Source of the DNA: Sediminibacillus terrae
Lineage (GTDB): Bacteria > Bacillota > Bacilli > Bacillales > Amphibacillaceae
Assembly: GCF_009602435.1 (NCBI RefSeq)
Contig: NZ_VZDQ01000003.1
Span: 1-64,000, forward strand
DNA length: 64,000 bases
Reading direction: 5' to 3'
Under the pieces are notes generated by a model that did not search any database, had not been told where the DNA came from, and was given only the letters and a program-made list of their open reading frames with translations. Below are positions 46,982-57,744 of this stretch, piece by piece (the stretch's first letter is position 1; each line of letters opens with the position of its first letter). The translations under genes were made by a program, and so were the position numbers.

Positions 46982-47839
46982 ATGTCTAAACAGGACGAAT
47001 GGCTTTATCAATATCTAGTCGATAATGCTGCTTCGATTACGGAGAAGTGGCTTCAAACACGAAAAAACAAAAATGGTTCCATATATTCGGTTAATTCGGA
47101 GGATAGTGTGGAAAATATGCTGCGGGAACAGAACAGAATGACAATAGAAGCAGTCAGCAGTTCATTGCTTGCAGATGAAGGGACGGTTAATAAGCAAGTC
47201 GACGAATGGGCAAAAACAGTCGGAGAAAGCAGGGTCGATTCCGACACGCCTATTTATGAAGTAATAGAAGCAGTGAATAAGGCTGAAAGCGTATTTATGG
47301 AATTTGTCCTGCACTTTATTGAAGAAAATGAAGACGTTGTTCGTAAGGAAGATATCCTAAGGTGGAATCGCCAGGTGAATTCAGCTTTCAATCAAATGGT
47401 CACAAAGTTCTCCGAAGTGTATTATCAGCTTACCAGACAGCGCCTTTTCTCTCAACAGGAATTGATTCATCAGTTAAGCACTCCGATCATTCCGGTTTTC
47501 GAAAACATGGCTATTGTTCCATTGATTGGTGAAATGGATTCCTATAGAGCCAAGTTTGTCATGGAGACTATTCCAGGTAAGTGTGTGGAAAATCAGGTAG
47601 AGCACTTGTTTATCGACCTGTCCGGTATGCCGGCGATTGATACGATGATCGCTCAGCAAATTTATCAGCTGACAAGTATGTTGAAGTTGTTGGGTATTTC
47701 ATCCACCATTTCGGGAATCAGGCCGGAAGTGGCACAAACCGCAATCCAATTGGGAATCGATTTTGAAAGTACAGGTACATACAGTTCATTGAAACAGGCA
47801 CTGCTGACTGCAGGATTAAATATAACAGCAGAGCAGTGA
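46982..47839 (+). CDS. RsbR-like STAS protein (stressosome)
   Basis: A 285-residue protein with an N-terminal helical, non-haem-globin-like domain (residues about 1-150) and a C-terminal STAS domain (about 165-280), the plan of RsbR co-antagonists. The STAS core (IVPLIGEMDSYRAKFV, LFIDLSGMPAIDTMIAQQI) carries the Asp-Thr position that is phosphorylated by RsbT in RsbR. Such proteins form stressosomes and feed sigma-B. A sigma-B-type promoter at 27.6 kb fits that regulon being present. No rsbS or rsbT is next to it, so it is a lone paralogue. Confidence 0.9.
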   Translation: MSKQDEWLYQYLVDNAASITEKWLQTRKNKNGSIYSVNSEDSVENMLREQNRMTIEAVSSSLLADEGTVNKQVDEWAKTVGESRVDSDTPIYEVIEAVNKAESVFMEFVLHFIEENEDVVRKEDILRWNRQVNSAFNQMVTKFSEVYYQLTRQRLFSQQELIHQLSTPIIPVFENMAIVPLIGEMDSYRAKFVMETIPGKCVENQVEHLFIDLSGMPAIDTMIAQQIYQLTSMLKLLGISSTISGIRPEVAQTAIQLGIDFESTGTYSSLKQALLTAGLNITAEQ

Positions 47840-47845
47840 TGAAGA

Positions 47846-48325
47846 CAAAGGACCGACAAAAGCGTTGTGACCAAAATAGAAGCCGGACGATTCCACATAA
47901 TCGTCCGGCTTTCTTTGTTAGAAAAGAGCCACCGTTTTGCCCTTCTTTTATTTATGACTCCGGCGAGGAACTTCGCTTTACACAGGCATGGCTTCAGCTA
48001 ACTTGGAAAGGAATACCGTTCTGCCTATTGCTGTTACGGGGTAGAAAGCTATTCCTGTAATAAGGTGTACTTATTTTTATATGCTGTTGGTTCGCATCCT
48101 TCAATTCCCGAAGAATAATGCGCCCATATGTTGATTTTTCGTCTTCTTCACTGTTTAGATATCTATTAGCCGATAGAAAAATACGTCTAAACATCCTGCT
48201 CTTATCACCTGGAAATCAGACCGCTAAAATGGAGCGGAGGCAAGATACGGAAACTCCTACGGGAACAGTACGAGCTGTCTTTTTGCTCTGGTGGCCGTGC
48301 TTTTGTCCTGGTCACTTTTCAGTAG
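47846..48325. repeat. Interspersed hairpin element, copy 11, with partial modules
   Basis: Hairpin GAAGCCGGACGATT/AATCGTCCGGCTTTC at 47879-47913, whose two arms both carry GG/CC where other copies have GA/TC. A cut-down GC-rich module follows (47955-48010), and a second fragment ends at GTGCTTTTGTCCTGGTC (48297-48313). 48010-48230 holds no gene. Confidence 0.7.
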
Positions 48326-48357
48326 GAATGCCGTTTCTAAAACATTATAATGAACGT

Positions 48358-48413
48358 TTGAATGTAGAGTGGATATCATATAAAATAAAGATATTCAAAT
48401 ATCAGTTTGAATA
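48358..48413 (+). promoter_or_regulatory. cadC-cadA promoter and CadC operator
   Basis: TTGAAT (48358-48363), 17 bases, TAAAAT (48381-48386). TATTCAAA (48392-48399) and TTTGAATA (48406-48413) form an inverted repeat across the expected transcription start, the usual form and position of a CadC/ArsR-type operator. Confidence 0.8.
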
Positions 48414-48425
48414 AGGAGGGTGGCA

Positions 48426-48794
48426 ATGGCGAACGATCGCTGTGATATATATTGCTATAACGAAGAAACGGTCAATCGAGTGAAAAATAAAATGGACAGT
48501 GAAGACATTACCGGGATAGTAAAAGTGTTCAAAGCAATGGCGGATGAAAAACGGGCTAAAATTGTTTTTGCTTTATCCCAAGAGCAAGAGCTTTGTGTTT
48601 GCGATGTGGCTAATATCATTGGGACTTCCGTCGCAACCGCTTCCCATCATCTCAGGAACTTGCGGAAAATGGGGCTGGCCAACTACCGTAAGCAGGGAAA
48701 GCTTGTGTTTTATTCGTTAGAAAGTGAATCAATGGTTCAATTACTAGTGCAATCATTTGCCCCTAATGAAGGGGTGGTGGCAAATGGAAGATAA
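48426..48794 (+). CDS. cadC: CadC, cadmium/lead-sensing ArsR-type repressor
   Basis: A 122-residue winged-helix repressor. ATG 48426 has AAGGAGG 7 bases upstream. The metal site of CadC is present: N-terminal Cys pair in CDIYCY and the Cys-x-Cys of ELCVCDVA in the alpha-4 position. The recognition helix is TSVATASHHLRNL. It should leave the upstream operator when Cd(II), Pb(II) or Zn(II) binds. Its end overlaps the first codons of cadA by 11 bases. Confidence 0.94.
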   Translation: MANDRCDIYCYNEETVNRVKNKMDSEDITGIVKVFKAMADEKRAKIVFALSQEQELCVCDVANIIGTSVATASHHLRNLRKMGLANYRKQGKLVFYSLESESMVQLLVQSFAPNEGVVANGR

Positions 48795-50907
48795 GCGGAT
48801 GAATGAAGATGAAAAAAAGGTTTACCGTGTACAGGGATTTACCTGAGCTGGCTGTGCCGGAAAGTTCGAAACGAACGTTAAACACCTGGATGGTGTTTCA
48901 GATGCAACTGTTAATTTTGGCGCTGCAAAACTTACAGTATATGGAGATGCTTCCATTGAACAATTAGAAAAGGCGGGAGCATTTGAAAATTTAAAAGTAA
49001 TGGAAGAACATGAACAATTTACAAAGGACCGGCGCCCATTCTGGAAACAAGAAGCGAACCTGCCCGTTCTGTTGGCATTGCTGTTTCTTATAGCGGCTTG
49101 TATTTCTGGAAAAGTGCAAATGGGCCAAGGCTTCATTCCGGTTTTATTATATGGTATATCAATCTTGACAGGTGGGTATAAGCTGTTAATCCAAGGGTTG
49201 AAGAATCTGGCTGCATTTCAATTTGACATGAGGACGTTAATGACTGTAGCGGTAATTGGAGCAGCTGCAATCGGTGAATGGGGAGAGGCGGCGGTTGTCG
49301 TCATCCTATTTGCGGTTAGTGAAGCTTTGGAATCCTACTCGATGGATAAAGCGAGAGAATCTATCCGGTCATTGCTGGACATAGCACCGAAGCAGGCGCT
49401 GATCCGAAGGAACGGAAAGGAAATTTCTGTTTCCGTTGATGACATTCAAGTGAGCGATCTAATGCTGGTGAAGCCTGGCCAGAAGCTCGCGATGGATGGG
49501 GTAGTCGTAAAAGGGACCTCCGCCGTCAATCAGGCGGCAATCACCGGGGAGTCCGTTCCTGCTTTCAAAGAAACAGGCAGTACTGTTTATGCGGGAACCT
49601 TGAATGAAGATGGATATTTGGAGGTCGAAGTCACTAAACTGGCGAAAGACACGACGCTGGCCAAGATCATTCATTTAGTGGAAGAAGCTCAAGCGGAACG
49701 GGCTCCGTCCCAGGCATTTATTGATAAATTTGCTGCCTGGTACACTCCGGCTATCATTTTGTTTGCCTTGATACTTGCGGTTGTTCCGCCTCTTTTTTTC
49801 GGAAGTTGGCACGATTGGCTGTACAGAGGTCTTGCAGTTCTCGTAGTCGGTTGTCCTTGCGCATTGATTGTATCCACTCCTGTTTCCATTGTCACGGCAA
49901 TCGGACACGCTGCAAAGCATGGGGTGCTTATCAAGGGCGGCGTTTATTTAGAGAAGGCCGGTGCCTTGTCGGCAATTGCTTTTGATAAAACGGGTACGTT
50001 GACAAAAGGGGTGCCGGAAGTGACCGATACTTTCCCTTTTTCAGATCAGACGGACAAAGAATTACTCCTTATTGCAGCTGCATTGGAGAAAAAATCTGGA
50101 CATCCGCTGGCAGCGGCTGTCACTCGTCATGCAGACAAAGAGTTATTAGAATATCGACACTTGCCAGTAGAGGATTTTTCTTCGATGACAGGGCAAGGGG
50201 TAAAAGGCCGCATAAAAGGGATAGAATACTATTTAGGAAGTCCGAATCTATTGGCGGGGATGGTGGATATATCCCGGAAGCTTTCCAATCAAATCCTGGC
50301 CTTGCAACAGAAAGGGAAAACAGTACTTGTGCTGGGTACCGACAAGGAGCTGCTTGGATTGATCGCTGTTGCCGATAGTATCAGGGAATCAAGCAAGGCG
50401 TCTATCGAAAAACTACACACTTCTCAGATTAAAACCGTCATGCTGACAGGGGATAATTCAGAAACGGCACGATCGATTGCCGAGCAGCTTGGAATCGACG
50501 AAGTGCAGGCAGAACGGATGCCGGAGGAAAAACTGGAATATATTAAGCAAATGCAGAAGGAACAGGATGTTGCCATGGTCGGGGATGGCATCAATGATGC
50601 ACCGGCGCTGGCCGCGTCATCGGTAGGAATTGCCATGGGAGGCGCGGGTACAGACACAGCGCTTGAGACAGCTGATATTGCTTTGATGGCTGATGATTTG
50701 GAAAAACTCCCGTTCACCATGGAATTAAGCAGGAGAACGTTGCAAATCATTAAACAGAATGTCTCTTTTGCTTTATTGATCAAGCTTGTCGCCCTGCTAT
50801 TGGTTATACCGGGGTGGCTTACACTCTGGATGGCGATTTTCGCAGACATGGGCGCAACCTTGATTGTGACCTTGAACGGTCTTCGTCTGCTCAAGGTGAA
50901 AGAATAG
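48784..50907 (+). CDS. cadA: CadA, Zn/Cd P1B-ATPase with in-frame TGA in the CxxC motif
   Basis: A P1B-type metal-exporting ATPase of 707 codons if read from ATG 48784 (ribosome site AAGGGGTGG, overlapping cadC). Codon 21 is TGA (48844-48846) exactly where the first Cys of the N-terminal heavy-metal motif belongs: the frame reads GFT-stop-AGCAGKFE instead of GFTCAGCAGKFE, and the HMA domain continues intact after it. Everything downstream is open and normal: CPC in the metal helix (VGCPCAL), DKTGTLT, the His-Pro of SGHPLA and the GDGINDAPAL hinge. ATG 49000 could restart translation and give a 635-residue pump without HMA domain, but no ribosome site precedes it. Mutation, read-through and recoding are all open. 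Confidence 0.85.
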
Positions 50908-50914
50908 TACTTCT

Positions 50915-50946
50915 AAGGACCTCCTAGATCGTCAGGGAGGTCTTTT
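50915..50946 (+). terminator. Terminator of cadC-cadA
   Basis: GACCTCC and GGAGGTC close an 11-base loop and run into TTTT. Confidence 0.65.
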
Positions 50947-51061
50947 GCTTCTTTACAGGGTCTTCGGACGCGTGCTGTTCCCATAGATATTTCTCGTTGT
51001 ACCAGGCGAATCAAGAAACAATGTCTCGTACACTGTTTATAAACAGGAAGCTGTTCTTAGT

Positions 51062-51176
51062 GAAGGAAATACCCGGAGACTCCTGCGGGAGGAAAGGCCT
51101 CGGTGAGATTCCGCAGAGCGTCAGCTCGAGGAAGCTCACCAGCCGCCCGCGGAAAGCGCAGGGTATTTTCGGAGCG
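51062..51176. repeat. Bacillus-type GC-rich intergenic repeat
   Basis: GGAGACTCCTGCGGGA, GCCTCGGTGAGA, CGCAGAGCG, GCTCGAGGAAGCTCACC and CCGCGGAAAGCG follow one another in near-palindromic order. This sequence type recurs in intergenic regions of many Bacillus relatives. It is distinct from the CCGAACGA hairpin family, which is absent here. Confidence 0.65.
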
Positions 51177-51296
51177 GTGAACTCCCACTCAATAAAAGGC
51201 AGCATGCGGAATGCGGTTGGATCAGGTTAGAAGAGATTGAAGCCGTGGGGAAGTATGGTAAACTGATAGAAATACAAAAAGATAGAGGGGATTTTT

Positions 51297-51857
51297 GTGT
51301 TTACCTATCAAGTAGACGACGAGATACAATTAAAATTGATGGAGTTAAGCGATGCCGAAGAGCTTTTTGCGCTGACAGACAGTTCCCGTGATTACTTGCG
51401 CGAGTTTTTGCGGTGGGTCGACGGGACGACCACGGAAGAGGATACACAAGCATTCATTCAGTCTGGCTTGCAGCATTTTGCAGATAACAAGAGCCTCACC
51501 ACCGCGATACTATACCAGGGGAAAATCGCAGGAGTGATTGGATTCCATGAAATCAGTTGGAACAATAAAAGTGCTTCAATCGGTTATTGGCTGGGAGAAA
51601 ACCATCAAGGAAAAGGAATAATGAGCAGGTCCGTGAAAGCATTGACCAGTTATGGATTTGACAGGCTTGATTTGAACCGGATTGAAATCCGGGCTGCAGC
51701 CGAGAATGTGAAGAGCAGGGCGATACCGGAGAAATTGGGATTTACCAAGGAAGGGTGTATCAGACAGGCTGAGTGGCTTTATGATCACTTTGTTGATCAC
51801 GTTGTGTATGGCATGCTCGCAACAGAATGGCCGTATGAATACAAAAAAAATTCGTAA
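51297..51857 (+). CDS. GNAT acetyltransferase, RimJ/RimL-like
   Basis: A 186-residue acetyltransferase resembling B. subtilis YdaF and the RimL group that acetylates protein N-termini. The acetyl-CoA motif is GENHQGKGIMSRSVKAL; SIGYWLG and RIEIRAAAENVKSRAIPEKLGF are also typical. GTG 51297 follows AGAGGGG. Single gene with its own terminator. Target unknown. Confidence 0.88.
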   Translation: MFTYQVDDEIQLKLMELSDAEELFALTDSSRDYLREFLRWVDGTTTEEDTQAFIQSGLQHFADNKSLTTAILYQGKIAGVIGFHEISWNNKSASIGYWLGENHQGKGIMSRSVKALTSYGFDRLDLNRIEIRAAAENVKSRAIPEKLGFTKEGCIRQAEWLYDHFVDHVVYGMLATEWPYEYKKNS

Positions 51858-51861
51858 CGGT

Positions 51862-51905
51862 AAAGCCTGTAGCGTAGATTGTCGATTCTTCGTTACAGGC
51901 TTTTT
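51862..51905 (+). terminator. Terminator of the GNAT gene
   Basis: AAAGCCTGTAGCG and CGTTACAGGCTTT pair with one G-U; T residues follow. Confidence 0.75.
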
Positions 51906-52003
51906 AATCTTGTTGTTTCTACCAGACAGGTAATAAAATGGAGAAGAGTACGTCAGAGCTTTTCCGGATTTTTCGCACAAGGTATTGCTTTTTCAATCGG
52001 TTG

Positions 52004-52942
52004 TCACTGATTTTTCAACCATTCGTAGGTATTTTTCAATCCCTTTTCCAAGGAGTGCTCAGGATTCCATCCTAATTCTGTTTTGATTTTTTTGGTATCA
52101 AGACAACGATTTGTAACGGTGTCGATTGTCCGTTCAGGCTGATACTCAAACGGGCTGTCACTTCCGGTGATGTCTTTTATGGATACTGCTAACCGATGGA
52201 TAGTAGTTTCTCTGCCAGTCCCAACATTAAATACGTTTCCTGCTGCTTCCGGATGAGAAGCAGCTTTGCGAATAGCATCGATGCCATCTGAAATATAGGT
52301 GAAGTCACGGGTCTGTTCACCACTCCCATATATGATCAGCGGTTCTCCTGCAGCTGCTGCTTCAAAAAACTTGGCCACCACTCCGCAATAGGGATTGACT
52401 GCAAGTTGGCCAGGTCCATATAGATTGGATAATCTTAAAATAGTAAACGGAAGCCTGGATAAGTGGTGAAAAACATGACAATAATGCTCCATGGAAAATT
52501 TGCTTGCTGCATACGGCATGGAAATATCATAATAGCTTTCCGGGGTAGGAAGAATATCGGCATTGTTGTAAACCGAGGCGGTCGAAGTATACACAAACCG
52601 TTTGATTTTTGGATTTAATTCCATCGTTTTTTTCAATAAACAATATCCCCCGAATAGATTTGTCTGAAAGTCGGCTTCGATATCATCGACAGAAAGCAGT
52701 AAGTTGCGGCAGGCTAAATGAAATATATAATCGACTTGCGGAAGAACTTCTTCCAGAACTTCCTGGTCGGTAATGGAAGCTTTATAAAAAGAAACCTTGT
52801 TTGACTGTGGAAGAGATTCCTTGCGGCCGGTTGAAAGGTCATCAATTATATAGAGATGATCCGTTTCGGGAAGAAGGTCAGCAGCTAGCTGTGAACCCAC
52901 AAAACCGGCGCCTCCGGTAATCAATACGTTACCCAAAGACAT
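52004..52942 (-). CDS. NAD-dependent sugar epimerase/dehydratase
   Basis: An extended SDR of about 312 residues, UDP-glucose 4-epimerase-like. It has the cofactor loop GGAGFVG, the DDLSTG segment, the Ser/Thr of STASVYN and the catalytic Tyr-x-x-x-Lys (YAASK). The start is uncertain: ATG 52942, TTG 52948 or ATG 52951 all follow GGGGAGG. It lies about 20 bases after the GT2 gene, in one operon. It probably makes the nucleotide sugar for that transferase; the sugar is unknown. Confidence 0.87.
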   Translation of the reverse strand: MSLGNVLITGGAGFVGSQLAADLLPETDHLYIIDDLSTGRKESLPQSNKVSFYKASITDQEVLEEVLPQVDYIFHLACRNLLLSVDDIEADFQTNLFGGYCLLKKTMELNPKIKRFVYTSTASVYNNADILPTPESYYDISMPYAASKFSMEHYCHVFHHLSRLPFTILRLSNLYGPGQLAVNPYCGVVAKFFEAAAAGEPLIIYGSGEQTRDFTYISDGIDAIRKAASHPEAAGNVFNVGTGRETTIHRLAVSIKDITGSDSPFEYQPERTIDTVTNRCLDTKKIKTELGWNPEHSLEKGLKNTYEWLKNQ

Positions 52943-52961
52943 TTTCAACATTACCTCCCCT

Positions 52962-54065
52962 TTAGTTCAATTCAGCAGTTTCATGCTGATTGATACCTAG
53001 CTTCTTTTCTAATAACTCTTTGTTAAATATAATTTTCTTATCATTCGGACGGTACTCTCTTGCTTTTTCGTTATGCTCATAAGACTTTTCAAAATCCTGC
53101 AGATTGTAATAGCAGACACACATTTGCAAATGTGGATACCAAGTAGCGTATGCGGGGTAGGTAAAACTCCACTTATTGGGATCGGTTTCCAATTTTGTCG
53201 CTAAGTCATACCAGTAGACTGCTGTTTTGTAATCTTGTTGGCGTTGAAAGTTAAAGCCTATGCGACTGCATGTTTCGGGACGGGGGAGTTTAGAAAACTG
53301 GAAAGAGCGGAATAAAGATTCCAATTCTTTAACGGTATCTCCCAGATGACGGTGGCAATCCGCCTTGTTTATACAGGCGTACACTTTGTCCTCTATCCAG
53401 CCATCTTCCATGGCTATATTTTTTTCGTAACTTTCAATCGCTTTTTCATAGTGACCATTTTCTCTTAACTCATTTCCATAATAAAAATAGTCGCGGGGAG
53501 AAAAGGTATCTCCTCTATCCAACTTTTTCTGATAGATCGACAGATTACGACCTACTGAATGTCGGATTTTCTTGTGTGTGACCGCTACATCAGAATTGAT
53601 GATATTGCCATAAACCTCCAGATATTGATGGCAGTCGCCTTTCCACTTAAAGTTCCGACTCCTTTTTACGAGACGGTTTCTTCTGTATTGAAGGGTTACA
53701 TTTCCGTATTCATCCATGCCGGCATTGTAATACATCGATACCGAATCAACTTCAGGATTCAACGTTTCCTTCAGTTTTTTTAATTTTTTCCGGTCTTCTT
53801 CCAAAATGACATCATCCGCGTCTAAATATAAAATATAATCTTTGGTAGCATGCTTGAATGATTCATTTCGGGCTGCTGCAAAATCCCCGATCCACTCAAA
53901 GTAAAAAACTCGATCTGTATATTGCCGGGCTATATTTACCGTGTTGTCGTTGGAACCAGTATCTACTATATTGATTTCATCTACGATATCCTTGATGGAA
54001 TCCAGACATCTTGCGAGTACCGCTTCTTCATTCTTCACTATCATACATAAACTAATAGAAATCAT
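52962..54065 (-). CDS. GT2 glycosyltransferase with TPR tail
   Basis: A 367-residue protein with an N-terminal GT-A domain of family 2 (SLCMIVKNEE start, VDTGSNDNT, LYLDADD as the DxD metal site) and a C-terminal half made of tetratricopeptide-like helices (from about residue 195, e.g. HYEKAIESYEKNI). This architecture is common near spore-surface and S-layer glycoprotein genes. It follows the collagen-like gene and its terminator in the same direction. Predicted to add sugars to a protein acceptor, plausibly the collagen-like protein. Confidence 0.88.
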   Translation of the reverse strand: MISISLCMIVKNEEAVLARCLDSIKDIVDEINIVDTGSNDNTVNIARQYTDRVFYFEWIGDFAAARNESFKHATKDYILYLDADDVILEEDRKKLKKLKETLNPEVDSVSMYYNAGMDEYGNVTLQYRRNRLVKRSRNFKWKGDCHQYLEVYGNIINSDVAVTHKKIRHSVGRNLSIYQKKLDRGDTFSPRDYFYYGNELRENGHYEKAIESYEKNIAMEDGWIEDKVYACINKADCHRHLGDTVKELESLFRSFQFSKLPRPETCSRIGFNFQRQQDYKTAVYWYDLATKLETDPNKWSFTYPAYATWYPHLQMCVCYYNLQDFEKSYEHNEKAREYRPNDKKIIFNKELLEKKLGINQHETAELN

Positions 54066-54190
54066 ACTTATTCCCCTTTCGGATTATGATGCTGCACATA
54101 TTCCTCCTGTTGTTAACTTATTTGAAAAGGCAGGAAGTGGTTTGTATAAAAACCTAACTTGAACAAAAAGGCAAATAACTAATGAAACTT

Positions 54191-54230
54191 CAGAAAAAGA
54201 AAAAGGTGTTGAATGATCAACACCTTTTTC
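54191..54230 (-). terminator. Terminator of the collagen-like gene
   Basis: AAAAGGTGTTGA and TCAACACCTTTT form a perfect 12-bp stem with loop ATGA; T-rich on both sides, so it works both ways. Confidence 0.9.
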
Positions 54231-54243
54231 AAATTTTTATTGC

Positions 54244-55515
<1,272 letters not shown>

Positions 55516-55575
55516 GTGTCTTTTTCCTCCTTATCCTTCAGATTTGAGAAACTAGTAATACTAGCAAACTCACCA

Positions 55576-55602
55576 TATACTATGTCGCTTCCGTTAGCTT
55601 GT
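55576..55602 (-). promoter_or_regulatory. Sigma-K-type promoter of the collagen-like gene
   Basis: On the minus strand AC (55602-55601), 16 bases and CATAGTATA (55584-55576), an exact match to the mother-cell sigma-K consensus AC-N16-CATANNNTA. Transcription would begin some 50 bases before the start codon. Confidence 0.75.
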
Positions 55603-55664
55603 TCAGGCTAATGTTGCTGATATATCGCACATTTTCATTTCTATGCTCCTGTGCTTGCTTAGTA

Positions 55665-55691
55665 ACTTTGGAATCAACCGTTCATACACTA
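55665..55691 (+). promoter_or_regulatory. Sigma-K-type promoter of the divergent glycosyltransferase
   Basis: AC (55665-55666), 16 bases, CATACACTA (55683-55691), also exact for sigma-K. It lies 31 bases before ATG 55722. Together with the collagen promoter it forms a divergent sigma-K pair within 120 bases. Confidence 0.75.
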
Positions 55692-55721
55692 TTACAAAAC
55701 GGAATAAAAAGGGAGTAATAG

Positions 55722-57098
55722 ATGATGGTTCCTTTCGTTGAGAAAATTAAAAGATTGTTAGGGGTCCATAATGAAGTAGAGGCCAAAGCAAAAATTAAAA
55801 GGTTTGAGGATGACCGTCAGTTCGCTGCGGAATATTATGCTTTACATGCATTTCTGGCAATCAAGGATTGTCTCCTTCCACAAGGTTGGTTGTGGTGTTG
55901 GCGGGGATTGGATAAATTCTCCGGGGATAAACAACTTCTGCAACTAATGGATTTAATCAATAATGAATTGGGAAGGGGTGGAATACCTACAAGATTTTCC
56001 GCCAATAGTAAAAACACAATAGACCAGGAAACTACCTGGACGAAAATTGAGAACGGGAATAAATTGAAAATATTGCAAGGATCAATGGAAATAGCGAATC
56101 AAATGCATACAATTTCAAAGGGCACCTCCCGAATGGATCTCATCAATCATACTTTGAACTATTATCCCGCTTATTTGGGTTATGTCTCTGATTATACCTG
56201 GCCGATCGCAGGGAAATTGCGCAATCCAGGTTTTAATAACACCTTGAAGCGGTTGACGGCCGATATTGTGCCCTTTTATGATTTTTTTCACTTTCATTTC
56301 GGTAAAACACTTACACTTGATCATTCCGACTTGGATGTGATAAAACATCAAAATAAAGGCGTCATCATGCATCACTGGGGCAGTGAAGTCCGTTTGTTGT
56401 CCACAGCGAAAAAAAGCAACCCTTATGCAAAAGTGAAAATCGCGGATGAAAGCATGCTCAAGCGGAATCTGGCATTTTTTTCAGGAAAAATACCACACTG
56501 CATCGTTGCTGATGAAGAGATGTATCAGTACGTAAAAGATTATTATCCAAAGGTATCCGTTGTGCCGTTGATGATTGACTTGGAAAAATACAAACCGCTT
56601 GAAGTTGCACCGCCGCTTCCTGACAGACCGTTGAAAATTGTCCACGCTCCTACTTCTCCGGAAATCAAAGGTACTCCTTATGTTGTAAGTGCCATCGAGA
56701 AGTTGAAAACCGAATATTCTTTTGAATTTACGTTGGTGCAAAAAATGTCGCATGAACAGGCAAGGATGGAATATCAGAAAGCGGATTTGGTGATTGACCA
56801 ACTGCACATCGGCAGTTATGGTTTGCTGGCTGTCGAATCAATGGCGATGGGTAAGCCGGTTATCTGCTGGATCAGCGATTTTATGAAAGAAAAATATCCA
56901 GCCGATTTACCAATTATTCCGGCTAACCCGGATTCGATAGAGACCATCTTACGCAGTCTATTGCAACACCCTGAACAATTGGACGAAATCGGTCGGAAGA
57001 GCCGTATTTACACGGAAAGACACCATGATATGATGAAAAACAGTCAGTTGATTTTTGATATTTATCAGGAAGAATCATCTGCCAATGGAAATTCCTGA
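55722..57098 (+). CDS. GT-B glycosyltransferase (GT4-like)
   Basis: A 458-residue protein. ATG 55722 follows AAAGGGAG. Residues 1-150 are an N-terminal helical extension I do not recognise. The GT-B fold follows: acceptor part with VIMHHWGSEVR, and donor part with VHAPTSPEIKGT, LVQKMSHEQA and the ADLVIDQLHIGSYGLLAVESMAMGKP-type donor site of family 4. Driven by a sigma-K-like promoter and divergent from the collagen-like gene, it is a candidate for glycosylating that protein in the mother cell. Confidence 0.85.
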   Translation: MMVPFVEKIKRLLGVHNEVEAKAKIKRFEDDRQFAAEYYALHAFLAIKDCLLPQGWLWCWRGLDKFSGDKQLLQLMDLINNELGRGGIPTRFSANSKNTIDQETTWTKIENGNKLKILQGSMEIANQMHTISKGTSRMDLINHTLNYYPAYLGYVSDYTWPIAGKLRNPGFNNTLKRLTADIVPFYDFFHFHFGKTLTLDHSDLDVIKHQNKGVIMHHWGSEVRLLSTAKKSNPYAKVKIADESMLKRNLAFFSGKIPHCIVADEEMYQYVKDYYPKVSVVPLMIDLEKYKPLEVAPPLPDRPLKIVHAPTSPEIKGTPYVVSAIEKLKTEYSFEFTLVQKMSHEQARMEYQKADLVIDQLHIGSYGLLAVESMAMGKPVICWISDFMKEKYPADLPIIPANPDSIETILRSLLQHPEQLDEIGRKSRIYTERHHDMMKNSQLIFDIYQEESSANGNS

Positions 57099-57251
57099 AC
57101 TCCCGAATCGCTCTTCGATGGATGCTTGCCGCGGGCACGGCCTCAGCTAACTTGGTCAAGAAAATCACTTGACCAAGTGGATCTTCGGCTCGCGCTGTTC
57201 CCGCAGGCGTCACCATCGAACGCTCATCGTGGAATCAACAGAGGTAAAACG

Positions 57252-57299
57252 AAAAAGCGTGATTTTCTTTGTTTTATAAAAGGAAGTCACGCTTTTTTC
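57252..57299 (+). terminator. Terminator after the GT-B gene
   Basis: AAAAAGCGTGA and TCACGCTTTTTT with paired extensions, followed by T residues. Confidence 0.7.
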
Positions 57300-57423
57300 T
57301 TGTACCACAAGATGGCACCAGAGGATAACGTCATTGATCCAGCTTCTTAGCTTCCTTCCGTCGTAGTGAAACGATTCGTTAAACAATGAAGGAATAGAGG
57401 GCACAAATCACTTGAAATTAGAT

Positions 57424-57470
57424 AAAAAGCGGTCTGTAGGGAATTTAAATTCCCTATAGACCGCTTTTTT
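57424..57470. terminator. Bidirectional 23-bp palindromic terminator
   Basis: AAAAAGCGGTCTGTAGGGAA... is followed by its inverse with one G-U position and no spacer. T runs on both strands suit convergent genes. Confidence 0.75.
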
Positions 57471-57744
57471 AAAATTCTACTTTTTCAAAGACCTTCCGTT
57501 TTTCAGTGGACTCAGAAAGCGGTTGGTGCTTTCTGAGGAAGTTTGAAGCCGTGCCCTTGGAACGTTCAGTATCTTGCCGTAGCGATTCGAAGCAAGAATT
57601 AAACAGCAGGATAAAAAGAAGTCTATCAAAGGAATATACAAATAAAAACCGAACGATCCGATTAGTGTTTAGGATTCGTTCGGTTTCTTGCTTCGATGGG
57701 CCAGCTTTTATCCTGGCCTCATTGTTTGCAGTTGTACCCCTCGA

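Larger units (their letters stand above)
57098..57720. repeat. Interspersed elements, copy 13: GC-rich module and hairpins
   Basis: GC-rich module at 57098-57223 (GATGCTTGCCGCGGGCACGG, palindromic TTGGTCAAG ... CTTGACCAA, CCCGCAGGCGTC). CCGAACGA hairpin AAAAACCGAACGATCC/GGATTCGTTCGGTTTC at 57646-57690 with right arm CCAGCTTTTATCCTGGCC. Two ordinary terminators lie between them and are listed separately. Confidence 0.75.

Noticed and set aside
48847-48890. A bacterial SECIS element after the cadA TGA
   Set aside because: Only a small stem with AAA loop can be drawn; the usual stem length and loop bases are missing, and no sel genes are in the window. Left as an open question, not annotated.
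51011-51230. Open frames on both strands across the intergenic repeat
   Set aside because: They come from the GC-rich repeat, lack ribosome sites and show repeat-driven composition.
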